Source: Ralstonia soli (GTDB lineage: Bacteria; Pseudomonadota; Gammaproteobacteria; Burkholderiales; Burkholderiaceae). From it: a stretch of 64,000 nt of DNA. The notes beneath the pieces were generated by a model. It was not told the DNA's origin. It searched no databases and saw only the letters and a list, made by a program, of their open reading frames with translations. Positions within the stretch are counted from its first letter, which is position 1; each line of letters begins with the position of its first letter. The DNA is taken from positions 62,001-126,000 of the forward strand of contig NZ_JAMXHT010000007.1 of the NCBI RefSeq assembly GCF_023955655.1, in the 5' to 3' direction. Of this stretch, positions 1 through 8,377 are shown one piece after another. The position numbers were made by a program, and so were the translations under genes.

Positions 1-393
1 AAACTGCTGCGCCAGCTGCAGCGCAAGGTCGACGAGTTCTTCGGCAACGCTGCCGTTCAGCTGGTCGATCGCCTCGCGCACGGATTGCATCAGCGTGGCG
101 ATCTGCTTCGAATCTTCCTCACCCTGGCGGCGGCCCTGTTCAAAACCGTCCTGAAAACCCTGGGCAAAACCGTCGCGGCGGCCTTCATCGCGGGCAGTGG
201 CCAGTTCAGCGTCGAGCGCAGCCTGCCACTCCTCTTCGGAAATCGGCGGCTCTTCGGGCTCGGGCGGCGGCGGAGGCGGTGCCGCTTCAGCGGCGACCTG
301 GGTGGCCTGCATGGCCTGGCGCTCGAAGTCGGTCGGCTCCCACGGCTGGTACTCGACGAGCGTGTCACGCGGGATGATCGGCGGGCGCGGCAT
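1..393 (-). CDS. fliH: FliH, flagellar export apparatus regulator (C-terminal part cut by window edge)
   Basis: FliH is the cytoplasmic partner and negative regulator of the FliI export ATPase of the flagellar type III system. The 131 residues visible begin MPRPPII, run through a Pro/Glu-rich stretch (about residues 36-52) and then a Gly-spaced helical repeat (GRRDGFAQGFQDGFEQGRRQG), the GxxxG-type segment typical of FliH. The frame is still open at base 1, so the C-terminal domain is missing from this window. The ATG at 391-393 was chosen because GGAG lies about 9 bases upstream and it follows fliG by 35 bp. The fliF-fliG-fliH order is standard. Identity is firm; length cannot be judged. Confidence 0.9.
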   Translation of the reverse strand, partial: MPRPPIIPRDTLVEYQPWEPTDFERQAMQATQVAAEAAPPPPPPEPEEPPISEEEWQAALDAELATARDEGRRDGFAQGFQDGFEQGRRQGEEDSKQIATLMQSVREAIDQLNGSVAEELVDLALQLAQQF

Positions 394-428
394 CTCAGCG
401 CTCCATCACAGCAATGCGGCCGGCACGA

Positions 429-1421
429 TCAAACATAGGCGTCCTCCGCCTTGCGGCCGATGGTGATCTCGCCTTCGTCGGCCAGGCGGCGCGCGACCAT
501 CAGGATTTCCTTCTGCTGCGCTTCGACTTCCGAGACCTTGACCGGGCCCAGCACTTCCAGCTCTTCCTTGAGCATCTGGCCGGCACGCTGCGACATGTTG
601 GCGAACACCTTGTCGCGGAATTCCTGCTTGGCGCCCTTGAGCGCGACCACCAGGATGTCCTGGCCGATTTCGCGCAGCAGCGTTTGCAGCGCGCGGCCAT
701 CCAGGTCGATCAGGTTGTCGAAGACGAACATCTTCTCGACGATGGCGTCGGCCAGTTCCGGGTCGCGCGAGCGCACACCCTCGATAACGGCGGATTCCAC
801 GGCGCTGGGCACCAGGTTGAGGATTTCCGCCGCCGTGAGCACGCCACCCATCGCGTTCTTCTTGCGATGGTCGTTGCCCTGCAGCAGCTTGGTCAGCACG
901 TCGTTCAGCTCGCGCAGGGCGCTGGGCTGAATGCCGTCGAGCGTGGCGATGCGCAGGATGGTGTCGTTGCGCAGGCGCTCGCTGAAGTAGGTGAGGATTT
1001 CCGAGGCCTGGTCGCGATCCAGGTGGACCAGGATCGTGGCGATGATCTGCGGGTGCTCGTTGCGGATCAGCTCCGCCACCGACGACGCGTCCATCCACTT
1101 GAGGCCTTCGATGCCGCTGGTGTCGCCGCCCGACAAGATGCGGTCGATGATGTTGGCGGCACGGTCTTCGCCCAGCGCCTTGCGGAAGACGGTGCGGATG
1201 TACTCGTTGGAGTCGACATCCAGCGGCAGGTCTTCGGCTTCGACAAAGAACGCGTCAAATGCGTCGAGCACGCGGTCGCGCGAGACGTTCTTCAGCGCGG
1301 CCATCGTCGCGCCCAGCTTCTGCACTTCGCGCGGGCCCAGGTGCTTGAGCACCTCGGCGGCTTCGTTTTCGCCCAGCGACATCAACAGGATGGCGCTGCG
1401 TTGGAGTCCTTCGGCGCTCAT
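429..1421 (-). CDS. fliG: FliG, flagellar motor switch protein
   Basis: FliG is the C-ring protein that couples the MotA stator to the MS ring and sets torque and rotation direction. The 330-residue product has the usual family length. The middle-domain EHPQ motif is visible (RNEHPQIIATIL, around residue 124) and the C-terminal torque helix is present (MFVFDNLIDLDGRALQ), with its conserved charged residues. The start codon overlaps the end of fliF by 4 bp (ATGA), indicating translational coupling and the expected FliF:FliG partnership. Nothing is unusual. Confidence 0.97.
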   Translation of the reverse strand: MSAEGLQRSAILLMSLGENEAAEVLKHLGPREVQKLGATMAALKNVSRDRVLDAFDAFFVEAEDLPLDVDSNEYIRTVFRKALGEDRAANIIDRILSGGDTSGIEGLKWMDASSVAELIRNEHPQIIATILVHLDRDQASEILTYFSERLRNDTILRIATLDGIQPSALRELNDVLTKLLQGNDHRKKNAMGGVLTAAEILNLVPSAVESAVIEGVRSRDPELADAIVEKMFVFDNLIDLDGRALQTLLREIGQDILVVALKGAKQEFRDKVFANMSQRAGQMLKEELEVLGPVKVSEVEAQQKEILMVARRLADEGEITIGRKAEDAYV

Positions 1422-3238
1422 TCGTTACTCACCCATTGCTTGATGACGGCCGCGACGGCGCGCGGATTGCTCTGTGCCACGCGGCGCATGGTTTCGAGCT
1501 TCTTCTCGAAGTCGTTGTTCTTGAGCTGCGGCAGCGCGTCCGGCAGCGCTTCGGCGTCGGCTGCGGCCGCTGCCGGGCCTTCCAGCTCCGGCCCGGCCGA
1601 AGGCGCGGCGCCGGTGATGATCGGGGCGTTCGGGTCTTCGCCCTCGCGGCCGACGAAGGTGGGCGAGGCAGGCTCGTCCTTCTTATTCACCGAGCGGATC
1701 AGCGGGCGGATCACCGCAAACACCAGGATCAGGAAACCGATCGCCAGCGCACCATACTTGGCGGCCTGGATGCCGTACTGGATCATCTCCGGCTGCTTCC
1801 ACAGCGGCAGGTCATCCTTGGCCACCGGCAGCGTGCCCGAGAACTGGCTGTTGACGACGTTCACGGAATCGCCACGCTTGGCGTCGAAGCCGACGGCGTC
1901 CTTCACCAGCGCGTTGAGATTGGCCATTTCGCCTTCGGACAGCGGCTTCCAGGTCTTGCCGTCGCCACGGTAGTTGACCACCACGGCCACCGACAGGCGG
2001 CGCACGGTGCCCACCGCGGCACGGGTGCGGCGCACAGTCTTGTCGACTTCGTAATTGGTCGTGGTGTCGCGCGTGGTCGACGAAGCGCCGGTCGACGTCG
2101 TGCCGCTGGTATTGGCTGCAGCGGCCGGTTGTTGCGGCTGGCCGGCTGCGGCCGGTTGCGAGGCCGACGCCGGGGCCGGTGCGGTCGGCAACATGCGCGG
2201 CGCGGTCGGCGGCTGGTTGGACAGCGCGCCCGGCACGCCGCCCTGGGCGTCGGCCTTGTTCTGCGTCGCTTCTGCGGTGTGCGTGCTGCGCACGGCAGCG
2301 TTGGCCGGGTCCTGGTTCGGACGGTACGTCTCGGCCATCTGCTCGGTGCTGTCGAGGTCGACATCGGCCGTCACCTGCGCGCGCACGTTGTCTTCGCCCA
2401 CCACGGGGCCGAGGATGGCCTCGATGCGCTTGATATAGCCCTGCTCGATCTCGCGCACGTAGTTCAGCTGCGTCGGGTCCAGGCCGGAGGCGTTCTCCTG
2501 GAATGCCGTCGACAGCAGGCGGCCGGATTGGTCCACCACGGTCACGTTGGCCAGCGGCAGGTTCGGCACGCTGCTAGACACCAGGTGGCCGATGGCCTGC
2601 ACCTGCGAGCGGTCGAGCATGCGACCCGGATACAGTTTGAGCAGCACCGACGCGCTGGGCTTGGCCTGCTCGCGCACGAACACCGACGGCTTGCTCATGG
2701 CCAAATGCACGCGGGCGGACTGCACCTCCTGCATGGCCTGGATGGTGCGGGCCAGTTCGCCCTCCAGGGCGCGCTGGTAATTGACCTGTTCGGCAAACTG
2801 GCTGGTGCCGAATTTCTGGTTTTCCATCAGCTCGAAGCCGGCCTGGCCGCCCTTGGGCAGCCCTTGCGACGCCAGCTTCAGGCGCGCTTCGTGCACATTG
2901 GCCTCGGGCACCATGATGGCGCTGCCGCCATCGGCAAAGCGGTACGGCACGTTCATTTGTTGCAGCGCGGCAATAATGGCGCCGCCATCGCTATCCGTCA
3001 CATTGCTGTACAGGACGCGGTAATCCGGGGCACGGCTCCACAGCATGGCGGCGGCAATCACGGCCACCAGCGCGGCACCGCCAATCATCATCAGCAGGCG
3101 CGGCGACAGACGGCCGAGCGGGCCCAGCGCAACCAGCGCTCCCGCGTTCTGACGCCCCTTGGCGCCCTGGCCCACCGCCGGCATATCCACCGTACCGAGC
3201 GTGTCGGCGACAGCAACCGAATCGGCTGTCGTTGGCAT
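1418..3238 (-). CDS. fliF: FliF, MS-ring protein
   Basis: FliF builds the inner-membrane MS ring, the base of the flagellum and housing of the export gate. The 606-residue product has a first transmembrane helix at about residues 47-67 (LLMMIGGAALVAVIAAAMLW), a YscJ/FliF ring-building domain (KLASQGLPKGG and the following QxNYQRALEGELARTI segment), a low-complexity Ala/Pro/Gln/Thr linker at about 320-390, a second transmembrane helix near 500 and a cytoplasmic tail for FliG binding. It heads fliF-fliG-fliH and is divergent from fliE across a 237-bp gap. The ATG at 3236-3238 suits family length. Confidence 0.97.
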   Translation of the reverse strand: MPTTADSVAVADTLGTVDMPAVGQGAKGRQNAGALVALGPLGRLSPRLLMMIGGAALVAVIAAAMLWSRAPDYRVLYSNVTDSDGGAIIAALQQMNVPYRFADGGSAIMVPEANVHEARLKLASQGLPKGGQAGFELMENQKFGTSQFAEQVNYQRALEGELARTIQAMQEVQSARVHLAMSKPSVFVREQAKPSASVLLKLYPGRMLDRSQVQAIGHLVSSSVPNLPLANVTVVDQSGRLLSTAFQENASGLDPTQLNYVREIEQGYIKRIEAILGPVVGEDNVRAQVTADVDLDSTEQMAETYRPNQDPANAAVRSTHTAEATQNKADAQGGVPGALSNQPPTAPRMLPTAPAPASASQPAAAGQPQQPAAAANTSGTTSTGASSTTRDTTTNYEVDKTVRRTRAAVGTVRRLSVAVVVNYRGDGKTWKPLSEGEMANLNALVKDAVGFDAKRGDSVNVVNSQFSGTLPVAKDDLPLWKQPEMIQYGIQAAKYGALAIGFLILVFAVIRPLIRSVNKKDEPASPTFVGREGEDPNAPIITGAAPSAGPELEGPAAAAADAEALPDALPQLKNNDFEKKLETMRRVAQSNPRAVAAVIKQWVSNE

Positions 3239-3475
3239 CCCAAATCTCCTGACTGACTACGTTGCCTGGGCCAATACCCGAACTCAGGGCATGGCTCCGT
3301 GGTTGCCATTATCGGCAGCGGTCTGCCAAGCAAATCGGCAAGAAGAGGGCCTTTTCCCGCTCTTTTGAGGGCTTGAGAACGGGAGGCGGGCGGCTACCTT
3401 TGCATCACCGTGGCGTCATGGCGACCGGAAAAAGCCGGGCGGCAGCCGCCAGCAGAAAAGAGGAGCTCTCTTCAC

Positions 3476-3811
3476 ATGGATATTACGAACGCCAATTCAG
3501 TCGTGTCGCTGATGAACAGCGTCCTGGCCCCGACCAGCACGGTGGGCGGCATTGGCGGCAGCGCGGGCGGGGACGATGCCAAGGTCAGCGTCGACTTCGG
3601 CTCGGTGCTCAAGTCGTCGCTGGACCGCGTGGATGCTTCGCAGCAGAAAGCGGAGTCCGTTTCGCGCAGCTTTGAAATGGGCAGCAATGACGTTGATCTT
3701 CACGACGTGATGCTCTCGCTGCAGAAGGCCAACATCGACATGCAGACCGCGGTGCAGGTGCGCAACAAGCTGGTGTCGGCGTACCAGAGCATCATGAGCA
3801 TGTCGATCTGA
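3476..3811 (+). CDS. fliE: FliE, hook-basal body protein
   Basis: FliE joins the MS ring and export gate to the proximal rod. The 111-residue product ends in the family signature: MLSLQKANIDMQTAVQVRNK, then LVSAYQSIMSMSI, the rod-type helix region. The start MDITNAN was chosen over the longer upstream frame because AGGAG at 3461-3465 lies 10 bases before it and the upstream codons have no family similarity. It is divergent from fliF and separated from rfbF by 70 bp, so the glycan island begins directly behind it on the same strand and may be read from the fliE promoter. Confidence 0.95.
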   Translation: MDITNANSVVSLMNSVLAPTSTVGGIGGSAGGDDAKVSVDFGSVLKSSLDRVDASQQKAESVSRSFEMGSNDVDLHDVMLSLQKANIDMQTAVQVRNKLVSAYQSIMSMSI

Positions 3812-3881
3812 GCATCATGCGCCCCGCCGCCATCCGTGCTGGGCGCGCTCTCCTCACCGTGGGCGCCACGAATCTCAGGCA

Positions 3882-4649
3882 ATGAAGACAGTCATCCTCG
3901 CGGGCGGGCTGGGCACGCGCATCAGCGAAGAGTCGCACCTCAAACCCAAGCCCATGATCGAGATCGGCGGCCGGCCGATCCTCTGGCACATCATGAAGAT
4001 CTACTCCCACTATGGGATCAACGACTTCGTGATCTGCCTGGGCTACAAGGGTTATGTGATCAAGGAGTACTTCGCCAACTACTTCCTGCACATGTCGAAC
4101 GTGACCTTCGACATGGCGCAGAACAAGATGGAAGTCCACCAGCGCTATGCCGAACCGTGGCGCGTGACGCTGATCGACACCGGGGCGGAAACGCTCACCG
4201 GCGGGCGCCTGAAGCGCGTGCGCGAATACGTGGGCGACGACACCTTCTGCTTCACCTACGGCGACGGCGTGACCGACCTGGACATCGGCGCGCTCCTGCA
4301 GTTTCACCGCCAGCACGGCAAGCTGGCCTCGGTCACGGCCATCCAGCCGCCGGGGCGCTATGGCGCGCTCAACTTGAACGGGCCGGCGGTGCAGAACTTT
4401 CAGGAGAAACCGGCCGGGGACGGTGCCTGGATCAATGGCGGATTCTTCGTTCTGGAACCCCAGGTGTTCGACTATATCGAGGGCGACCAGACCAGTTGGG
4501 AATCGACGCCGCTGCAGTTGCTGGCCGATCAGGGCGAGCTGATGGCCTACCGGCACGACGGCTTCTGGCAGGCCATGGACACCCTGCGCGACAAAAACCA
4601 GCTTGAAGACATGTGGGTCAGCGATCCGCGCTGGAAGGTGTGGGCATGA
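3882..4649 (+). CDS. rfbF: glucose-1-phosphate cytidylyltransferase
   Basis: This enzyme makes CDP-glucose from glucose-1-phosphate and CTP, the first step to CDP-linked deoxysugars. The 255-residue product starts MKTVILAGGLGTRISEES, the nucleotidyltransferase loop with the GGxGTR motif, followed by KPKPMIEIGGRPILWHIM (substrate and CTP binding); length and ending are as in RfbF. It opens the glycan island and overlaps rfbG by 4 bp (ATGA). In Salmonella-type pathways RfbF and RfbG lead to CDP-abequose, tyvelose or paratose, but the deoxygenation enzyme RfbH is absent here, so the final sugar differs. Confidence 0.95.
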   Translation: MKTVILAGGLGTRISEESHLKPKPMIEIGGRPILWHIMKIYSHYGINDFVICLGYKGYVIKEYFANYFLHMSNVTFDMAQNKMEVHQRYAEPWRVTLIDTGAETLTGGRLKRVREYVGDDTFCFTYGDGVTDLDIGALLQFHRQHGKLASVTAIQPPGRYGALNLNGPAVQNFQEKPAGDGAWINGGFFVLEPQVFDYIEGDQTSWESTPLQLLADQGELMAYRHDGFWQAMDTLRDKNQLEDMWVSDPRWKVWA

Positions 4650-5728
4650 CAGCGTTCGGTGACGCCTTTCGCGGCCGGCGCGTGCTGCTGACCGGGCACA
4701 CCGGCTTCAAGGGCAGTTGGCTGGCCCTGTGGCTGCACCAGCTCGGCGCGCATGTCCATGGTTACAGCCTGGCGCCCGCTACCCGCCCGAGCCTGTTCGC
4801 GCTGGCCGACGTGGAGTCGACCCTCGCCAGCCACGTGCTGGCCGACATTCGAGATGCCGACACGCTGACCAAGGCCATGGCCACGGCGCGGCCCGATATC
4901 GTCTTCCACCTTGCGGCACAACCGCTGGTGCGTGCTTCCTATCAGGACCCGACGCTGACCTACGCCACCAACGTGATGGGCACGGTCAATGTGCTGGAGG
5001 CCGCCCGCCGGTGCGGCAGCGTTGCTGCCATTGTGGTGGTCACCACCGACAAGTGCTACGAGAACCGCGAATGGGCATGGGGCTACCGGGAAACCGACGC
5101 ACTGGGCGGTCACGACCCCTACAGCGCCTCCAAGGCCTGCACGGAGCTGGTGGCGGCAAGTTACGCCCGAGCGTTCTTCGGTAGCGGGCCATTGCTGGCC
5201 ACGGCACGTGCGGGCAACGTCATCGGCGGCGGCGACTGGTCTGAAGACCGCCTGATTCCCGACGCTGACCGTGCCGTGCGCGCCGGCGCCCCGCTGATCA
5301 TCCGTTCGCCGCGCGCCACCCGGCCGTGGCAGCATGTCTTGGACTGCCTCAACGGCTATCTGATGCTGGCCGCGCGTCTGCTGGCCGGCGATACCGCCTG
5401 CGCCAGGGCCTGGAACTTCGGGCCGGACGCGCACGCTGTGCAGACGGTCGAACAGGTTCTGCAACGCCTGCAGCAGCATTGGCCGAAGCTGCACTGGGAG
5501 TGTCCGCCCGCCACGCGGCAGGCGCCGCACGAAGCAGGCTTCCTGCACCTGGATGCCAGCCTCGCGCGCCAGGGGTTAGGCTGGCAGACGATGTGGCCGA
5601 TCCACATCGCCATGCAGGAAACGGCGCGCTGGTATGCCGACCTCCGCGAGGAACGCAGTGATGCCCGCACGCTGCTCGCATCGCAAATCGCGCGCTTCAC
5701 CCAGGACGCGAAGGCAGGCTTGGCATGA
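4646..5728 (+). CDS. rfbG: CDP-glucose 4,6-dehydratase
   Basis: RfbG converts CDP-glucose to CDP-4-keto-6-deoxyglucose. The 360-residue short-chain dehydrogenase has the N-terminal NAD motif (TGHTGFKGSWL), the STT-type catalytic region appearing as VTTDKCYENREW and a YSASKACTE active-site YxxxK, all typical of RfbG rather than dTDP-glucose dehydratases. The ATG at 4646 overlaps the rfbF stop by 4 bp and the stop overlaps the next gene by 4 bp, so translation is coupled through the island. This fixes the nucleotide carrier of the sugar as CDP. Confidence 0.95.
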   Translation: MTAFGDAFRGRRVLLTGHTGFKGSWLALWLHQLGAHVHGYSLAPATRPSLFALADVESTLASHVLADIRDADTLTKAMATARPDIVFHLAAQPLVRASYQDPTLTYATNVMGTVNVLEAARRCGSVAAIVVVTTDKCYENREWAWGYRETDALGGHDPYSASKACTELVAASYARAFFGSGPLLATARAGNVIGGGDWSEDRLIPDADRAVRAGAPLIIRSPRATRPWQHVLDCLNGYLMLAARLLAGDTACARAWNFGPDAHAVQTVEQVLQRLQQHWPKLHWECPPATRQAPHEAGFLHLDASLARQGLGWQTMWPIHIAMQETARWYADLREERSDARTLLASQIARFTQDAKAGLA

Positions 5729-6285
5729 ACCGGCTGACGCTTCTTGGCACGCCGCTGAACGGTCTGTACGAGGTGACCCGGCAACTGCTGGGCGACGAGC
5801 GCGGATTCTTCACCCGCCTCTTCTGCGCCGAAGAGCTGGCAGCGCACGGGTTTCACGCACCGATCGCCCAGGTCAACCATTCGTACACCCAACGCCGCGG
5901 CACGATCCGCGGCGTGCACTTCCAGCACCCACCGCACGCCGAGACCAAACTGGTCAGTTGCCTGCGGGGTCGCGTCTTCGATGTTGCCGTCGACTTGCGG
6001 CACGGCTCCGCGACCTTTCTGCGCTGGCATGCGATCGAGCTGTCGGCGCAACGGCACAACAGCCTACTGATCCCGCCAGGGTTTGCCCACGGCTTCCAGA
6101 CACTGGAAGACGATTGCGAAATGCTCTACCTGCATTCCGCACCCCATGTCGCCGCGGCCGAAGGCGGACTGCGCCCGACCGACGACAGGCTTGCCATCAC
6201 GTGGCCGCTTGCGGTCACTGCATGCTCGGAGCGCGACCGCAGCCATCCTGCACTGACGAGCGCCTTCACCGGATTGACCGTATGA
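5725..6285 (+). CDS. dTDP-4-dehydrorhamnose 3,5-epimerase-like cupin (NDP-sugar epimerase)
   Basis: This is an RfbC/RmlC-type cupin that inverts C3 and/or C5 of a 4-keto-6-deoxy sugar nucleotide. The 186-residue product shows the family's features in order: FDERGFF-type start (GDERGFFTRLF), the QVNHSYTQRRGTIRGVHFQ strand with the catalytic His after RG, and the PPGFAHGFQTLEDD turn. It lies between rfbG and the C-methyltransferase with 4-bp overlaps on both sides. The expected substrate is CDP-4-keto-6-deoxyglucose, not the dTDP form, because no rmlA or rmlB is present. Whether it acts at C3, C5 or both cannot be read. Confidence 0.85.
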   Translation: MNRLTLLGTPLNGLYEVTRQLLGDERGFFTRLFCAEELAAHGFHAPIAQVNHSYTQRRGTIRGVHFQHPPHAETKLVSCLRGRVFDVAVDLRHGSATFLRWHAIELSAQRHNSLLIPPGFAHGFQTLEDDCEMLYLHSAPHVAAAEGGLRPTDDRLAITWPLAVTACSERDRSHPALTSAFTGLTV

Positions 6286-7508
6286 ACTGCCGCCACTGCG
6301 CTGCCCCACTGCACCTTCCGCTGATCGACCTGGGCAAGGCCCCGCCGTCCAATGCGTATCTGGAGCCCGCTGCGCTGGCCCGGCCCGAATCGAGCTACCC
6401 GCTACGTGTCATGGTGTGCGAGCAATGCTGGCTGGTGCAGACAGAAGACTTCACGCGAGCAGATGAAGTCTTCAACGCGGACTACGCGTACTTCAGCGCC
6501 TACTCCGCCAGTTGGCTCAAGCATGCAGAGCGCTATGTCGCCGACATGTGCGCGCGTTTCGAGTTGAACGTGCACAGCCTGGTCGCAGAAGTCGCCGCCA
6601 ACGACGGCTACCTGCTCCAGTACGTGCGCGCACGCGGCATCCCATGCTACGGCATCGAACCAACGGCCAGCACCGCCGCCGCGGCCAGAGCGCGCGGCAT
6701 CGACATCATCGAGGCATTCTTCGGAATGCCGCTAGCTACTGCACTGGTTGAAGCCGGCAGGCAGGCGGACCTGATCGCGGCCAACAATGTGCTCGCCCAC
6801 GTGCCGGACATCAACGATTTCGTACGCGGCTTCACGGCGCTGCTCAAGCCACAAGGCGTGGCGACGTTCGAGTTCCCGCAGTTGCGCAGCCTGATCGAAG
6901 GCGCCCAATTCGACACCATCTATCACGAGCATTTCTCGTATCTGTCGCTCACTGCGGTCGAGCACATCTTTGCGGCCAACGGACTGCACGTGTTCGATGT
7001 GCAGGCGCTGCCGACCCATGGCGGCAGCCTGCGCGTCTTTGCCCAGCGCGCAGACACGGGCCAATACCCGCGCGCCCCTGTCGTCGATGCGCTGCTTGCC
7101 GACGAACTCGCAGCCGGCATGAAAGACCCGGCGTACTACAGCGGCTTGCAGGCGCGTGCCGAGCAGACCCGCAATGGGCTGGTCGCTTGGCTGACCGAGT
7201 GCCGCAAGGCGGGCCTGCGCGTGGCCGGATACGGTGCCGCAGCCAAGGGCAACACCCTGCTCAACTTTGCCGGCATCACGCGGGAGCTGTTGCCGTATGT
7301 CGTCGATCGCAACCCCGCCAAGCAGGGCCGGTTTCTGCCGGGCAGCCGGATTCCCGTCAAGACGGAAGACACCCTGAGCGAGGACCGGCCCGATGTCGTC
7401 GTCCTGCTGCCGTGGAACCTGAAGGACGAACTGGCCGAGCAACTCGCCTACGTTCGGAAATGGGGCGGCCGGCTTGCCGTGGCCGTGCCGGCCGTTGAAT
7501 GGCTGTAA
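6282..7508 (+). CDS. SAM-dependent sugar C-methyltransferase with zinc-binding N-domain
   Basis: The product belongs to the TylC3/NovU-like group that puts a methyl branch on C3 of a 4-keto-deoxysugar nucleotide. The 408 residues have three parts: an N-terminal zinc site (CRHC at residues 3-6 and CEQC near 45-48), a SAM-binding methyltransferase domain at about 90-200 (VAEVAANDGYLLQY, then YGIEPTASTA), and a C-terminal domain (AGYGAAAKGNTLLNF). The start ATG overlaps the epimerase stop by 4 bp. Together with rfbF, rfbG and the epimerase it predicts a branched CDP-3-C-methyl-6-deoxyhexose. The methylated carbon is inferred from the family. Confidence 0.88.
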   Translation: MNCRHCAAPLHLPLIDLGKAPPSNAYLEPAALARPESSYPLRVMVCEQCWLVQTEDFTRADEVFNADYAYFSAYSASWLKHAERYVADMCARFELNVHSLVAEVAANDGYLLQYVRARGIPCYGIEPTASTAAAARARGIDIIEAFFGMPLATALVEAGRQADLIAANNVLAHVPDINDFVRGFTALLKPQGVATFEFPQLRSLIEGAQFDTIYHEHFSYLSLTAVEHIFAANGLHVFDVQALPTHGGSLRVFAQRADTGQYPRAPVVDALLADELAAGMKDPAYYSGLQARAEQTRNGLVAWLTECRKAGLRVAGYGAAAKGNTLLNFAGITRELLPYVVDRNPAKQGRFLPGSRIPVKTEDTLSEDRPDVVVLLPWNLKDELAEQLAYVRKWGGRLAVAVPAVEWL

Positions 7509-7607
7509 GCGCCGCGCCGACAACCATCGCCACCTTCAACCCAATTGCTAACCGGGATAGGCGAGCGCAGTGTCTCGATCCTCCAACCCAACATTGACTC
7601 CCACATC

Positions 7608-8354
7608 ATGAGTGAAATTGAAAAGTTCAAGAACGAGGTCCGGGAAAACATCCAGTCCCTAGGTCAGGATACGGATTTGCAAGAACTTTCCCGCCACTGG
7701 GCACTCAAGGCGAGCGCGCACAAATACACCTATAACTTCCGCTGGCTGGGACGCCCAATCATTCAACACCCGCAAGACATCCTGGCGATGCAGGAGTTGA
7801 TCTGGGAGGTCAAGCCGGACCTGATCATCGAAACCGGCATCGCGCACGGCGGCTCGATCATCTTCTACGCGTCCATGCTCGAATTGCTGGCCCAATGCGG
7901 ACACGGTGACGGTCTGGTGCTGGGCATCGACATCGACATCCGCCAGCACAACCGGGAGGCAATCGAGGCACACCCGATGCACCGACGCATCCAGATGCTG
8001 CAGGGCTCCAGCATCGACCCCGCCCTCGTTGAGCAGGTCCGGCAGATTGCCGCCAGCAAGCGCACCGTGATGGTCGTGCTCGATTCAAACCACACACACG
8101 ACCACGTCCTGGCCGAATTGAACGCCTACGCACCACTCACCAGCGTGGACAGCTACTGCGTCGTGTTCGACACCTTTGTGGAAGACACCCCCAAATCGGC
8201 CTTCCCCGACCGTCCGTGGGGCCCGGGCAACAACCCGAAAACGGCCGTGCATGCTTACCTGCGGGCACACCCGGAATTTGCCGTCGACAAGGCGATCGAG
8301 CACAAGCTGTTGATCACTTCGTCGCCCGATGGCTTTCTTAAGCGCGTCAGCTAA
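7608..8354 (+). CDS. CmcI / rhamnosyl O-methyltransferase family protein
   Basis: The 248-residue product resembles the cephalosporin-hydroxylase (CmcI) Pfam family, many members of which are SAM-dependent O-methyltransferases acting on sugars. Visible features are a Rossmann-like SAM site (LIIETGIAHGGSIIFYASML), an acidic metal or SAM site (VLGIDIDIR) and the VVLDSNHTHDHVLAEL motif with Asp and His residues. The start MSEIEKF at 7608 was preferred to an upstream in-frame start with no family similarity. In this island it probably methylates a hydroxyl of the transferred sugar. Hydroxylase activity is unlikely but not excluded. Confidence 0.75.
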   Translation: MSEIEKFKNEVRENIQSLGQDTDLQELSRHWALKASAHKYTYNFRWLGRPIIQHPQDILAMQELIWEVKPDLIIETGIAHGGSIIFYASMLELLAQCGHGDGLVLGIDIDIRQHNREAIEAHPMHRRIQMLQGSSIDPALVEQVRQIAASKRTVMVVLDSNHTHDHVLAELNAYAPLTSVDSYCVVFDTFVEDTPKSAFPDRPWGPGNNPKTAVHAYLRAHPEFAVDKAIEHKLLITSSPDGFLKRVS

Positions 8355-8377
8355 GCATTGGAACGGAACCCGAAATC

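Noticed and set aside
1436-3256. 606-codon plus-strand frame opposite fliF
   Set aside because: Mirror of fliF, same length and phase effect; no domain signature.
3309-3316. Perfect GCCGATAA (minus strand) upstream of fliF, as a sigma-28 promoter
   Set aside because: No TAAA or close variant at 15-16 bases; fliF is normally an early gene, so this is probably chance.
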